From Bacillota bacterium (lineage in GTDB: Bacteria > Bacillota > Clostridia > Lutisporales > Lutisporaceae), in the NCBI GenBank assembly GCA_023405875.1, contig JAEXXN010000285.1, positions 1 through 7,347 of the forward strand: 7,347 nucleotides of DNA, in the 5' to 3' direction. A program made the position numbers and the translations under genes. The notes under the pieces are model-generated. The model ran no database searches. It was given only the letters and a program-made list of their open reading frames with translations, and had not been told where the DNA came from. Below are positions 1-5,804 of the stretch, piece by piece (position 1 is the stretch's first letter; each line of letters starts with the position of its first letter).

Positions 1-1
1 T

Positions 2-400
2 TTCGTATTTTTCGGAGGCAGCGACAAGCAGGTGGTAGAAACCAGCAAGGTAGTATATGAATTTGAAATAACCAACGTCAATAAGGACTTTGTAGATGCA
101 ATAACTCCCGGAGACCCTATCAGAGACAATATAAGGGGGAATGAGATCGGAACGGTGGTAAGCAAGACCTCAAAGCCCGCAACGATGCTGAATGAGGATC
201 TGATAAACGGGAGATATGTAGTGGTTGAAGTGCCGGGTACTTATGATGTTGTCATAACAATAGAAGGCCGGGCCAATATCACTCCTGCCAATATAATTAT
301 CGGGGGAGCCGAAATCAAGGTAGGCAAGAAGTTTTCCATAAAGGGCAAGGGTTATGCCAACCAGGGCTTTGTAACAAAAATCACATTGGCAGGGCAGTAA
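2..400 (+). CDS. DUF4330-like membrane-anchored protein, 5' end cut by window
   Basis: Reading frame 2 is open from the first base of the window, so the gene is cut by the left edge. A GTG at 32 is internal: the codons before it read FVFFGGSDKQ, which resembles the end of a membrane segment and has no ribosome binding site. The visible 133 residues would be the extracytoplasmic part. They parallel the next gene closely: both have an aspartate-rich stretch, then IG(T/K)(V/I)VSK, a PAT motif, a VV.E.PG motif and a (V/L)ITI strand, followed by a (R)AN-containing tail. This indicates a tandem duplication. The TAA at 398-400 lies 12 bases before the downstream start, so the two are surely co-transcribed. 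DUF4330 is assigned by resemblance from memory; no biochemical function is known to me. A role in envelope polymer assembly is inference from neighbours only. Confidence 0.75.
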   Translation, partial: FVFFGGSDKQVVETSKVVYEFEITNVNKDFVDAITPGDPIRDNIRGNEIGTVVSKTSKPATMLNEDLINGRYVVVEVPGTYDVVITIEGRANITPANIIIGGAEIKVGKKFSIKGKGYANQGFVTKITLAGQ

Positions 401-412
401 GGAGGGGTAGAT

Positions 413-916
413 ATGCTATTGGATGAAAAGGGAAAGTTATTCGGTAAAATAAGTATTGTTGATATAGGCGTGCTGCTGCTCATTATTGCACTTCTGGGAG
501 GACTTTACTACAGGTACTCAGCAGTTGACAAGCACAACAGTGCCGCCAAGTTTGATACTCTGGAATATACGGTTCTGGTTGAGGAGGTCAGGCAGCAGTC
601 GATAGATGCAATTATTATAGGAACAGATATTTATGATGTGAAAACAGATACTCCTATGGGAAAGATAGTCAGCAAGGAGGTTCTGCCGGCAACAGACCAG
701 CTTACCAAGGCGGACGGGACTGTGGTAATAGCTGAGAAGCCGGGGAAATTCAATGTGCTTATAACTATACAGGTTCCCGGAATCGAGAGTAAATACGGCT
801 ACAGGGCAAACGGCAGGATGGATCTCAACAGGGAGTTCCAGCAGGTAATGGATACACAAATGATAGTGCTGGAGACAAAGCTGGTGGATGTGAAGAATCT
901 GAGCAAGGCTCAGTAA
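413..916 (+). CDS. DUF4330 domain-containing membrane protein
   Basis: A 167-residue protein starting at ATG 413, with a strong GGAGGGG ribosome binding site at 401-407. The N-terminus (MLLDEKGKLFGKISIVD) is short and cytoplasmic with several Lys residues. One hydrophobic segment follows at about residues 17-34 (VDIGVLLLIIALLGGLYY), and the rest is predicted to be a beta-rich extracytoplasmic domain. It lacks a lipobox or an obvious cleavage site, so it is probably a single-pass anchored protein. The DEKGxLFGKI start plus one membrane helix is typical of DUF4330 proteins in Clostridia as I remember them. It is a paralogue of the preceding gene. The TAA stop at 914-916 forms the left end of the terminator palindrome shared with csaB. 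Function is unknown; position beside wall-polymer genes suggests, but does not show, an envelope role. Confidence 0.8.
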   Translation: MLLDEKGKLFGKISIVDIGVLLLIIALLGGLYYRYSAVDKHNSAAKFDTLEYTVLVEEVRQQSIDAIIIGTDIYDVKTDTPMGKIVSKEVLPATDQLTKADGTVVIAEKPGKFNVLITIQVPGIESKYGYRANGRMDLNREFQQVMDTQMIVLETKLVDVKNLSKAQ

Positions 917-973
917 TTTTAAATAATAAAAAGTGCACTTCATTTGAAGCGCACTTTTTATTATTTAAAATTA
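914..973. terminator. Bidirectional intrinsic terminator between convergent genes
   Basis: The arms 914-936 and 951-973 are perfect 23-base inverted repeats. The 14-base centre contains a second small stem, CTTC (938-941) with GAAG (946-949), around an ATTT loop, so the transcript folds into one long hairpin from either strand. Both strands have a run of T after the short GC part of the stem (AAAAAGTGC/GCACTTTTT). The outermost three bases on each side are the stop codons of the DUF4330 gene (TAA 914-916) and of csaB (TAA on the minus strand, 973-971). It would end transcription of both converging operons and leave no non-coding 3' spacer. Confidence 0.9.
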
Positions 974-2062
974 CTTTTCCAGCAGTCTTATTGCTATCTC
1001 CGCATTCATGAAGGCCTTCTGTCTCAACTGCGGATTGCCCGCCTTAAGCTGCTCTGCTATACCCGTCCTGCTGCTCCACACCTGGTCGATCAGCTTAATA
1101 AAGCTTTCGTATTTAAGCTCGGATACGCTTCCGGCAGAGGGCTGGTCAATATATTCCAGGAAGCCCTGCACCTTGGGATCATAAATAAGGCCGATGACCG
1201 GAACCGAGAGACTGACTGAGTATATGAGGGCGTGGAGGCGCATTCCCAGGACCAGCTCCAGCCTTTTCATTATTCCCAGGAGCTTATCCGCACTGTACAT
1301 TCCCTCAAGGATAAAAGGTGTATGGTTCATCTTTGAAGCAATGTCCCTTGCCACCGACAGGTCGGAAGGAAAATGAAGAGGTATAAACAGGGCTTTTGCA
1401 CCGTAGGCTTCCTCTACATAGTCCGCCGCTTTTGCGATGACCTGGCTGTATTCATCATAACCGGCCCATTTCCTGATGAAAAAACCGACCAGGGGTTTAT
1501 CGGCGGATATTTTTTCTTTGGCAAATATTCCTTCTATTTCGGAAGGAGCGGCGGCATCAAGGCCGAGAGCCGGGTCCGCAGTAACGATTATTTGGGGCTT
1601 CCGTACCCCCAGGGCTTCAAGCTCCATACCGGAGGCTTGCTCTCTAAGGGTTATGACATCCACAAGGTCTATTATCCTTGAGGTAAAATAACGGTTCAGG
1701 CTTTTGCGGATGGGACCGACTCCGTTTGCATAGAGCATGACCTTCAGACCGTTAAGCTTTGCAAGGTAAACGGTGGCCAGATAATACGCAAGGGAGCGGG
1801 TGCTGGTAATATCGGTAATAAGCGTTCCGCCTCCGTTTAAAAAAAGCCGGGTTTTCTTCATTGTGCCTATGACCTTGAAAAGGTCGAAGCGGTTTATGGA
1901 GTCCACGCCATAATTTGCGGCAGTGTCCTTTGGGTTTTTGGACAGCACCACAATGCGGATATCCTTTTTTATTTTTCTCAGGTTATCGATAATTGCAAAA
2001 AGTATGGCATCGTCGCCGCTGTTGTTGAAGCCGTAATAACCTGATATCATAACGTCATACAT
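971..2062 (-). CDS. csaB: Polysaccharide pyruvyl transferase CsaB
   Basis: A 363-residue protein of the polysaccharide pyruvyltransferase family. CsaB transfers pyruvate from phosphoenolpyruvate onto ManNAc of the secondary cell-wall polymer, forming the 4,6-ketal that SLH-domain proteins bind. Visible marks are the N-terminal GYYGFNNSGDDAIL loop (residues 8-21), NGGGTLITD (76-84), NGVGP (113-117), TADPAL (161-166), and the C-terminal GMRLHALI (273-280) and YDPKV (294-298). His277 and Lys297 have the same 20-residue spacing as the functionally important His and Lys I recall from Paenibacillus alvei CsaB. The ATG at 2062 is preceded by AAAGGGGA at 2078-2071 with an 8-base spacer. It starts 29 bases after the glycosyltransferase stop, so it is the last gene of the murA-GT-csaB run, ending in the shared terminator. 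Length is normal and the protein appears intact. Confidence 0.9.
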   Translation of the reverse strand: MYDVMISGYYGFNNSGDDAILFAIIDNLRKIKKDIRIVVLSKNPKDTAANYGVDSINRFDLFKVIGTMKKTRLFLNGGGTLITDITSTRSLAYYLATVYLAKLNGLKVMLYANGVGPIRKSLNRYFTSRIIDLVDVITLREQASGMELEALGVRKPQIIVTADPALGLDAAAPSEIEGIFAKEKISADKPLVGFFIRKWAGYDEYSQVIAKAADYVEEAYGAKALFIPLHFPSDLSVARDIASKMNHTPFILEGMYSADKLLGIMKRLELVLGMRLHALIYSVSLSVPVIGLIYDPKVQGFLEYIDQPSAGSVSELKYESFIKLIDQVWSSRTGIAEQLKAGNPQLRQKAFMNAEIAIRLLEK

Positions 2063-2091
2063 AGGTTATGTCCCCTTTAAGCATGTTTGAA

Positions 2092-3219
2092 TTATTTGTC
2101 CTCCAGAAGCTGCATATATACTTCAACATTATCCTGAACCATTCTTTTTACAGAATAGCTGTTTTCAATCAGACGCCGGCCAAAATCGCCCAGCTCTTTT
2201 CTTTCCACCGGGCTCATATTGAACACCCTGATGATATCATTTTTGAAGGCTTCGCTCTCTGCCATGTCTTCACCGCGGCCGGAAAAATTGGATTTTATTG
2301 CGGAGTCCAGGCTGGAAGCATCCAGAAGCCCTATATAACCGGCATTACCGGCAAGTATGAGAGGCTTTCCGGAAGACAAGGCTTCCAGTGAAGAACGGCC
2401 AAAGCCTATGAATATATCTGCCAGGGAATTGAATTTATTTATATCGGTGCGGGAGCCTGTGACAATAACTGTATTACCGCCGGTGCTGTCATTTACTTCC
2501 CGGGCTTTCTCCTTTACCGAATCGAGTATATCACCGCTGCCTACCATAATGACCTTGAGGTTCTGAATACTTGCTGCCAGTCCGGGGATTATCTCCAGAA
2601 GCTTATTTATTATATAGCTTCTGTCATTGTCAAATCTGCTTATATATACGATCTTTCTGTCCTGCTCAGTCAATTTGAATTCCTCCATAAGCTCGGAGCA
2701 ATCGGTTTCAGGGGAGAACTTCACGGTGTCTACTCCATTGATGGTGACCTTGATATCCTTATCCTGTATTTTATAGTTCTCCAGAAGGTACTTGCGGATG
2801 TCCTCGCTTACGGCAACAGTCTTCTGTCCCCAATTGGTTATATATTTCAGTCCGTACCCGGTTTTCCAGGTTCCATGGGCAGTAGTAACAAAGGGGAAGC
2901 CCAGCTTTTTGTGGAGCATGCCGCAGATAAAGCCTGGAATACGGGCATGGGCATGGACAAGATGGATCTCATTGCTTTTTATTATGCTCTTTAACAGGTA
3001 GTAGGCTTTTATAACATTATGGGGCTTTTTGTTATCAAGGGGCACATGATATACTTTAATGTTATTTTTTATAAGCTCCTCTTCGTATACACCCCCGACG
3101 GAAGCCACAACAACGTTGAAGCCTTCACGGGAAAGCCCCTTTGCAAGCTCTACTATATGAGTTTCCGCGCCCCCTATATCAAGGCGCATGGTAGCAATCA
3201 GAATATTATACTTATGCAT
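2092..3219 (-). CDS. GT4-type glycosyltransferase (GT-B fold)
   Basis: A 375-residue family 4 retaining glycosyltransferase, expected to act at the cytoplasmic membrane face using a nucleotide sugar. The N-terminal acceptor domain shows LDIGGAETH (residues 13-21), VHAHARIPG (88-96) and TTAHGTWK (112-119). The C-terminal donor domain shows NGVD (161-164), SRFD (194-197), VGSGD (226-230), TGSRTDI (254-260) and the donor-site stretch GFGRSSLEALSSGKP (272-286). The first Glu of the classical E-x7-E motif is replaced in the GFGR segment, a variant I recall in related enzymes; Glu279 fits the second. The start is set at ATG 3219 because GGAGG at 3230-3226 sits 6 bases upstream. An in-frame TTG at 3237 would overlap that ribosome binding site. 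It lies between murA (112-base gap) and csaB (29-base gap), which suggests wall-polymer synthesis. Donor and acceptor cannot be read from sequence. Confidence 0.85.
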   Translation of the reverse strand: MHKYNILIATMRLDIGGAETHIVELAKGLSREGFNVVVASVGGVYEEELIKNNIKVYHVPLDNKKPHNVIKAYYLLKSIIKSNEIHLVHAHARIPGFICGMLHKKLGFPFVTTAHGTWKTGYGLKYITNWGQKTVAVSEDIRKYLLENYKIQDKDIKVTINGVDTVKFSPETDCSELMEEFKLTEQDRKIVYISRFDNDRSYIINKLLEIIPGLAASIQNLKVIMVGSGDILDSVKEKAREVNDSTGGNTVIVTGSRTDINKFNSLADIFIGFGRSSLEALSSGKPLILAGNAGYIGLLDASSLDSAIKSNFSGRGEDMAESEAFKNDIIRVFNMSPVERKELGDFGRRLIENSYSVKRMVQDNVEVYMQLLEDK

Positions 3220-3270
3220 ATCATGCCTCCGAATCAATATCTTTTATATATTTTAGCCTTGAACCCGAGC

Positions 3271-3312
3271 TGCACCCCATATTACTTTATTGCCATATGG
3301 TGCAGTATTATA
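3271..3312 (-). promoter_or_regulatory. Possible internal promoter and imperfect hairpin in murA-GT gap
   Basis: On the minus strand a perfect TATAAT (3312-3307) preceded directly by TG lies in the 112-base gap after murA, but no convincing -35 element is found 16-18 bases upstream. Just downstream, 3271-3304 can fold: TGCA/TGCA plus CCATAT/ATATGG around a 12-base loop, with two bulged C residues. There is no T-run after the fold on either strand, so it is not a standard terminator. It could give the glycosyltransferase and csaB some expression independent of murA. Confidence 0.25.
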
Positions 3313-3331
3313 CATATCGGTCTTTATGAAC

Positions 3332-4591
3332 TTAAGCTTCCTCGATCCTTCTTATCTTTGCTCCAAGGTTGATAAGCTTTTCTTCAAGTCTTTCGTAGCC
3401 TCTGTCAATATAGCCTATATTGCTTATGGTTGTCTTTCCTTCTGCAGTGAGGCCTGCAACCACCATAGCCGCGCCGGCCCTGAGGTCGGTGGCGTAAACA
3501 GGGGCTCCGGAAAGCTTTGGCACGCCTTCTATTATAGCAACCCTGCCCTCTGTCTTTATTTTGGCTCCCATCCTTTTCAGCTCGTCAAAATACTTGAATC
3601 TTGATTCAAATATACTTTCAGTAACTATAGCAGTACCTTCAGCAACTGAGAGGAGCACGCTCATGGGCTGCTGCATATCTGTCGGGAAGCCCGGATAGGG
3701 CATTGTTTTTATATTGACTGCCTTTGGCCTTCCTGACGCTTTTACCCTTATTGCATCTTCGTACTCGGTGACTTCTGCACCTGTCTCTCTGAGCTTTGCG
3801 GATATTGAATCAAGATGTGTGGGTATTATGTTTTTAAGCAGGACATCGCCTCTTGTTGCAGCAGCAGCTATCATATAGGTCCCGGCTTCCATCTGGTCGG
3901 GTATGACGCTGTGTTCACAACCGCCCAGGGAGTCCACACCTTTTATTTTTATGGTATCGGTGCCTGCACCCCTTATATTTGCCCCCAATGCGTTGAGGAA
4001 GGTAGCGGTATCTACTATATAAGGCTCCTTTGCCGCATTTTCTATAGTGGTAACACCCTTTGCCATACATGCGGCAAGCATTATGTTAATGGTCGCTCCT
4101 ACACTGACCACATCCATATATATTTTTGCCCCTGTAAGCTCATCCGCCTTTGCCTTGATAAGGCCATGGGATATCCTGATCTTGGCACCTAATGCCTCCA
4201 GTCCTTTAAGATGAAGGTCGATAGGGCGGACCCCTATCTCACAGCCGCCTGGGAATGGAACTTCGGCCTTCCTGAATCTGCCCAGGAGCGCTCCCAGGAA
4301 ATAGTACGAAGCTCTCATTCTTTTTGCCAGCTCCAGGTCTATTTTGTGGGTGCGTATACCGGTCGCGTCCACCATTATTTTGTCGCTGCCGATTATCTGT
4401 ATCCTTCCTCCCATTTGCAGCAGCATGTCCCTGAGATATGTAACATCCTTGACCATCGGCAGGTTTTTTATCGTGCATGGTGCTCCTGCCAGGATTGTTG
4501 CAGGCAGTATTGCCACCGCCGCATTTTTGGCTCCGCTTATGCTGACCTCACCGGAAAGCCTGTGGGAACCTTCTATTAATATTTTTTCCAA
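3332..4591 (-). CDS. murA: UDP-N-acetylglucosamine 1-carboxyvinyltransferase (MurA)
   Basis: The cytoplasmic enzyme of the first committed peptidoglycan step, adding enolpyruvate from PEP to UDP-GlcNAc. With the start at TTG 4591 the protein is 419 residues, normal for MurA, and key residues fall on standard numbering: Lys22-Asn23 in SGAKNAA, Cys117 in the PGGCEIGVRP loop (the catalytic cysteine, position 115 in E. coli), Asp305 in GFPTDMQQP, Arg371 in DLRAG and Arg397 in YIDRGYE. Cys117 predicts fosfomycin sensitivity of this enzyme. The TTG start is chosen because it gives the conserved MEKILIEG N-terminus and has AAGGGG at 4606-4601 with a 9-base spacer; a further in-frame TTG at 4636 lacks a ribosome binding site. 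It is first in a run with the glycosyltransferase and csaB. Clostridia often carry two MurA paralogues, and which one this is cannot be told here. Confidence 0.95.
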   Translation of the reverse strand: MEKILIEGSHRLSGEVSISGAKNAAVAILPATILAGAPCTIKNLPMVKDVTYLRDMLLQMGGRIQIIGSDKIMVDATGIRTHKIDLELAKRMRASYYFLGALLGRFRKAEVPFPGGCEIGVRPIDLHLKGLEALGAKIRISHGLIKAKADELTGAKIYMDVVSVGATINIMLAACMAKGVTTIENAAKEPYIVDTATFLNALGANIRGAGTDTIKIKGVDSLGGCEHSVIPDQMEAGTYMIAAAATRGDVLLKNIIPTHLDSISAKLRETGAEVTEYEDAIRVKASGRPKAVNIKTMPYPGFPTDMQQPMSVLLSVAEGTAIVTESIFESRFKYFDELKRMGAKIKTEGRVAIIEGVPKLSGAPVYATDLRAGAAMVVAGLTAEGKTTISNIGYIDRGYERLEEKLINLGAKIRRIEEA

Positions 4592-4674
4592 TACATTCGA
4601 CCCCTTATCGTATAGATTTATATACTTTACGCCCAAAGGCTGCGTTTATTGTCGTGCTTTCATTGAATCTGCGC

Positions 4675-4708
4675 CATTTACTGTCGAAATAGCTTTCGCC
4701 AGTAAATG
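4675..4708 (-). repeat. Strong hairpin / inverted repeat in predicted murA leader
   Basis: The arms CATTTACTG (4675-4683) and CAGTAAATG (4700-4708) are perfect. Inside, after a single mismatched pair, CGAAA (4685-4689) pairs with TTTCG (4694-4698) around a four-base loop. The 34-base element is therefore 14 base pairs with one internal mismatch. It begins about 22 bases after the predicted murA transcription start. No T-run follows it on the minus strand, so it is not a simple terminator. It could be an operator dyad, an mRNA-stabilising stem or part of a regulatory RNA; I do not recognise it as a known riboswitch. Confidence 0.7.
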
Positions 4709-4736
4709 ACAAATACCTCGTGGGATATTAATTCAC

Positions 4737-4764
4737 ATTATAGCATTGTTTTACTTAATGCGAA
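4737..4764 (-). promoter_or_regulatory. SigA-type promoter for murA-GT-csaB
   Basis: On the minus strand TTCGCA (4764-4759; 4 of 6 match to TTGACA) is followed after 16 bases by a perfect TATAAT (4742-4737), preceded by TG at the extended -10 position (TGC at 4745-4743). The start of transcription would be near 4730, giving a leader of about 139 bases before the murA TTG. It is the best minus-strand promoter in the region. Confidence 0.65.
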
Positions 4765-4837
4765 ATATCCTTTGATATCCATATTGAAATTTACCGGGGC
4801 CATACCGTAATATTAACGGCAAAATTGCGATACCTCC

Positions 4838-4865
4838 TTTATATATGAATTCCCTATGTTATAAT
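4838..4865 (+). promoter_or_regulatory. SigA-type extended -10 promoter for tagA
   Basis: On the plus strand TTTATA (4838-4843; 4 of 6) is followed after 16 bases by a perfect TATAAT (4860-4865), with TG at 4857-4858 forming the extended -10. Transcription would start near 4872, about 105 bases before the tagA ATG. The two divergent -10 elements lie about 120 bases apart. Confidence 0.65.
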
Positions 4866-4892
4866 AATAAGGAGTACGTTGCATCATATATT

Positions 4893-4933
4893 CCGGGCAT
4901 GCCCGGTGCAGGTGCGGCTGTTCTGCGGACCGG
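4893..4933 (+). repeat. GC-rich alternative hairpins in predicted tagA leader
   Basis: A perfect 14-base palindrome CCGGGCATGCCCGG occupies 4893-4906. Its right part also belongs to a second fold: CCGGTGCAG (4903-4911) pairs with CTGC (4923-4926) and ACCGG (4929-4933), with two bulged G residues. The two folds share bases 4903-4906 and exclude each other. The segment is conspicuously richer in G and C than the surrounding spacer. No T-run follows, so terminator-type attenuation is not evident. Confidence 0.45.
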
Positions 4934-4976
4934 ATGAAGACCTATAGCAATATTTGTAAATAAGGGTTGGTGTGGT

Positions 4977-5708
4977 ATGAGAGAAACGGTTGAAATAACA
5001 GGGATAAAGGTTGATAATGTCAATATGGACGAAGCGGCGGGAGCTCTGGCAGGATACCTTGATACCGAGGCTTGCAGCATGGTGTTTACTCCCAATAGCG
5101 AGATACTGCTGGAGGCGATAAAGAACAGGGAATTGGAGGCCGCTTTGAACGACGGTCAGCTTGTTGTCCCTGACGGGATCGGAGTTGTAATCGCTTCAAG
5201 GTTTTACGGCACTCCTGTAAAGGAGAAGGTGGCAGGTATTGACCTGATGCTGCGCCTTATGGAGATAGCCGATTCCCGGGGCAAAAGCATATATCTCCTG
5301 GGGGGAAAGCCGGGGGTGGCTGAAGAGGCCGCAATAAAGCTCACCGAGAAATACGGGGGACTGAGGATAGCCGGCACCAGGGACGGGTACTTCAAAATTG
5401 AGGATGAGGAAAAAATAATAAGCGAAATAAATGGAAGTAAGGCGGATATCCTGTTAGTGGCATTAGGCGCTCCGAAGCAGGAGAATTTCATATATAAGCG
5501 CAGAAATGAGCTGAAGGTGAGGATTGCCATGGGAGTGGGCGGAAGCCTGGATATACTTGCCGGGAAAGCAAAAAGGGCTCCCGAGTTTTATCAGAGGGCG
5601 GGCCTGGAGTGGTTTTACAGGCTTATGAAAGAGCCCTGGCGTATCGGAAGAATGATGAGGCTTCCCAAATTCATAGCCGTGGCATTTTTCGATGCAAGGT
5701 TCAAATAG
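4977..5708 (+). CDS. tagA: WecG/TagA/CpsF-family ManNAc transferase
   Basis: A 243-residue GT26-family enzyme. TagA transfers ManNAc from UDP-ManNAc to lipid-linked GlcNAc on the inner membrane face, making the ManNAc-GlcNAc-diphosphoundecaprenol linkage disaccharide used for teichoic-type wall polymers. The sequence shows FTPNSE (residues 37-42, Thr38), VPDGIG (64-69, Asp66), the AGIDLM region (86-91), YLLGGKPGV (106-114), TRDGYF (134-139) and GAPKQE (164-169, Gln168). Thr38, Asp66 and Gln168 match by position the active-site Thr, Asp and Gln I recall from Thermoanaerobacter italicus TagA. The C-terminal appendage (about 195-243) is rich in Arg, Lys and aromatic residues, fitting membrane docking. 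The ATG at 4977 is preceded only by a weak AAGGG (4962-4966). It is divergent from murA and appears intact. Exact sugar specificity is inferred from the family. Confidence 0.88.
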   Translation: MRETVEITGIKVDNVNMDEAAGALAGYLDTEACSMVFTPNSEILLEAIKNRELEAALNDGQLVVPDGIGVVIASRFYGTPVKEKVAGIDLMLRLMEIADSRGKSIYLLGGKPGVAEEAAIKLTEKYGGLRIAGTRDGYFKIEDEEKIISEINGSKADILLVALGAPKQENFIYKRRNELKVRIAMGVGGSLDILAGKAKRAPEFYQRAGLEWFYRLMKEPWRIGRMMRLPKFIAVAFFDARFK

Positions 5709-5751
5709 CTGCCGGCAATGTTTTATGGAACAATATAGCATTGCAGGGCAG
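5709..5751 (+). terminator. Possible weak terminator hairpin after tagA
   Basis: Directly after the tagA stop, CTGCC (5709-5713) pairs with GGCAG (5747-5751), and GCAATG (5715-5720) pairs with CATTGC (5739-5744), separated by a small internal loop and closing an 18-base loop. What follows is AT-rich (TAATATAATATAATT) rather than a T-run, so termination may be partial and the Lon-like gene could receive read-through. Confidence 0.35.
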
Positions 5752-5754
5752 TAA

Positions 5755-5788
5755 TATAATATAATTAATTATCCACACACACTATAAT
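5755..5788 (+). promoter_or_regulatory. Candidate -10 elements ahead of the Lon-like gene
   Basis: Three perfect TATAAT hexamers occur before the Lon-like gene: two overlapping (5755-5760 and 5760-5765) and one at 5783-5788. None has a good -35 at 16-18 bases. The last would start transcription near 5795, inside the ribosome binding site, so the overlapping pair is the likelier choice. In such an AT-rich stretch chance matches are expected. Confidence 0.3.
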
Positions 5789-5804
5789 CGAGAGGAGAGC
5801 GCTA

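Larger units (their letters stand above)
4592..4976. other. Divergent intergenic region between murA and tagA
   Basis: This 385-base stretch has no long gene. It holds one promoter for each flanking gene, a perfect-armed hairpin in the predicted murA leader (4675-4708), and a GC-rich foldable segment in the predicted tagA leader (4893-4933). Between the promoters it also holds a minus-strand AAAGGAGGT (4840-4832) leading into a 23-codon TTG-started reading frame (4822-4751), and a CCGT-N7-ACGG dyad at 4805-4819. The predicted untranslated leaders are long, about 139 bases for murA and about 105 for tagA, leaving room for RNA-level control. Confidence 0.7.

Noticed and set aside
32..34. GTG as the start of the first gene
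   Set aside because: The frame is open to the window edge, upstream codons look like the end of a membrane helix as in the paralogue, and no ribosome binding site is correctly spaced.
518..1219. Two short frames, 518-943 minus and 944-1219 plus, with nearly identical N-termini (MKCTFYYLKLL and MKRTFYYLKLL)
   Set aside because: The likeness is produced by the terminator palindrome being read from both strands. The frames are antisense to the DUF4330 gene and csaB and have no ribosome binding site.
3235..3237. TTG as the start of the glycosyltransferase
   Set aside because: It lies upstream of and overlaps the frame containing the GGAGG site that is ideally placed for the ATG at 3219.
3815..4579. 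Plus-strand frames opposite murA, rich in Cys, Tyr and His
   Set aside because: They are shadows of the murA coding strand; murA matches its family residue by residue.
4827..4845. Plus-strand TACCTCCTTTAT resembling the 3' end of 16S rRNA
   Set aside because: Only a short match, with no further rRNA sequence around it. It is simply the complement of the minus-strand ribosome binding site-like AAAGGAGGT.
4859..5095. Minus-strand 78-codon frame overlapping the tagA promoter and start
   Set aside because: It runs antisense into tagA, has low-complexity Ala/Pro/Ser composition and no convincing ribosome binding site.
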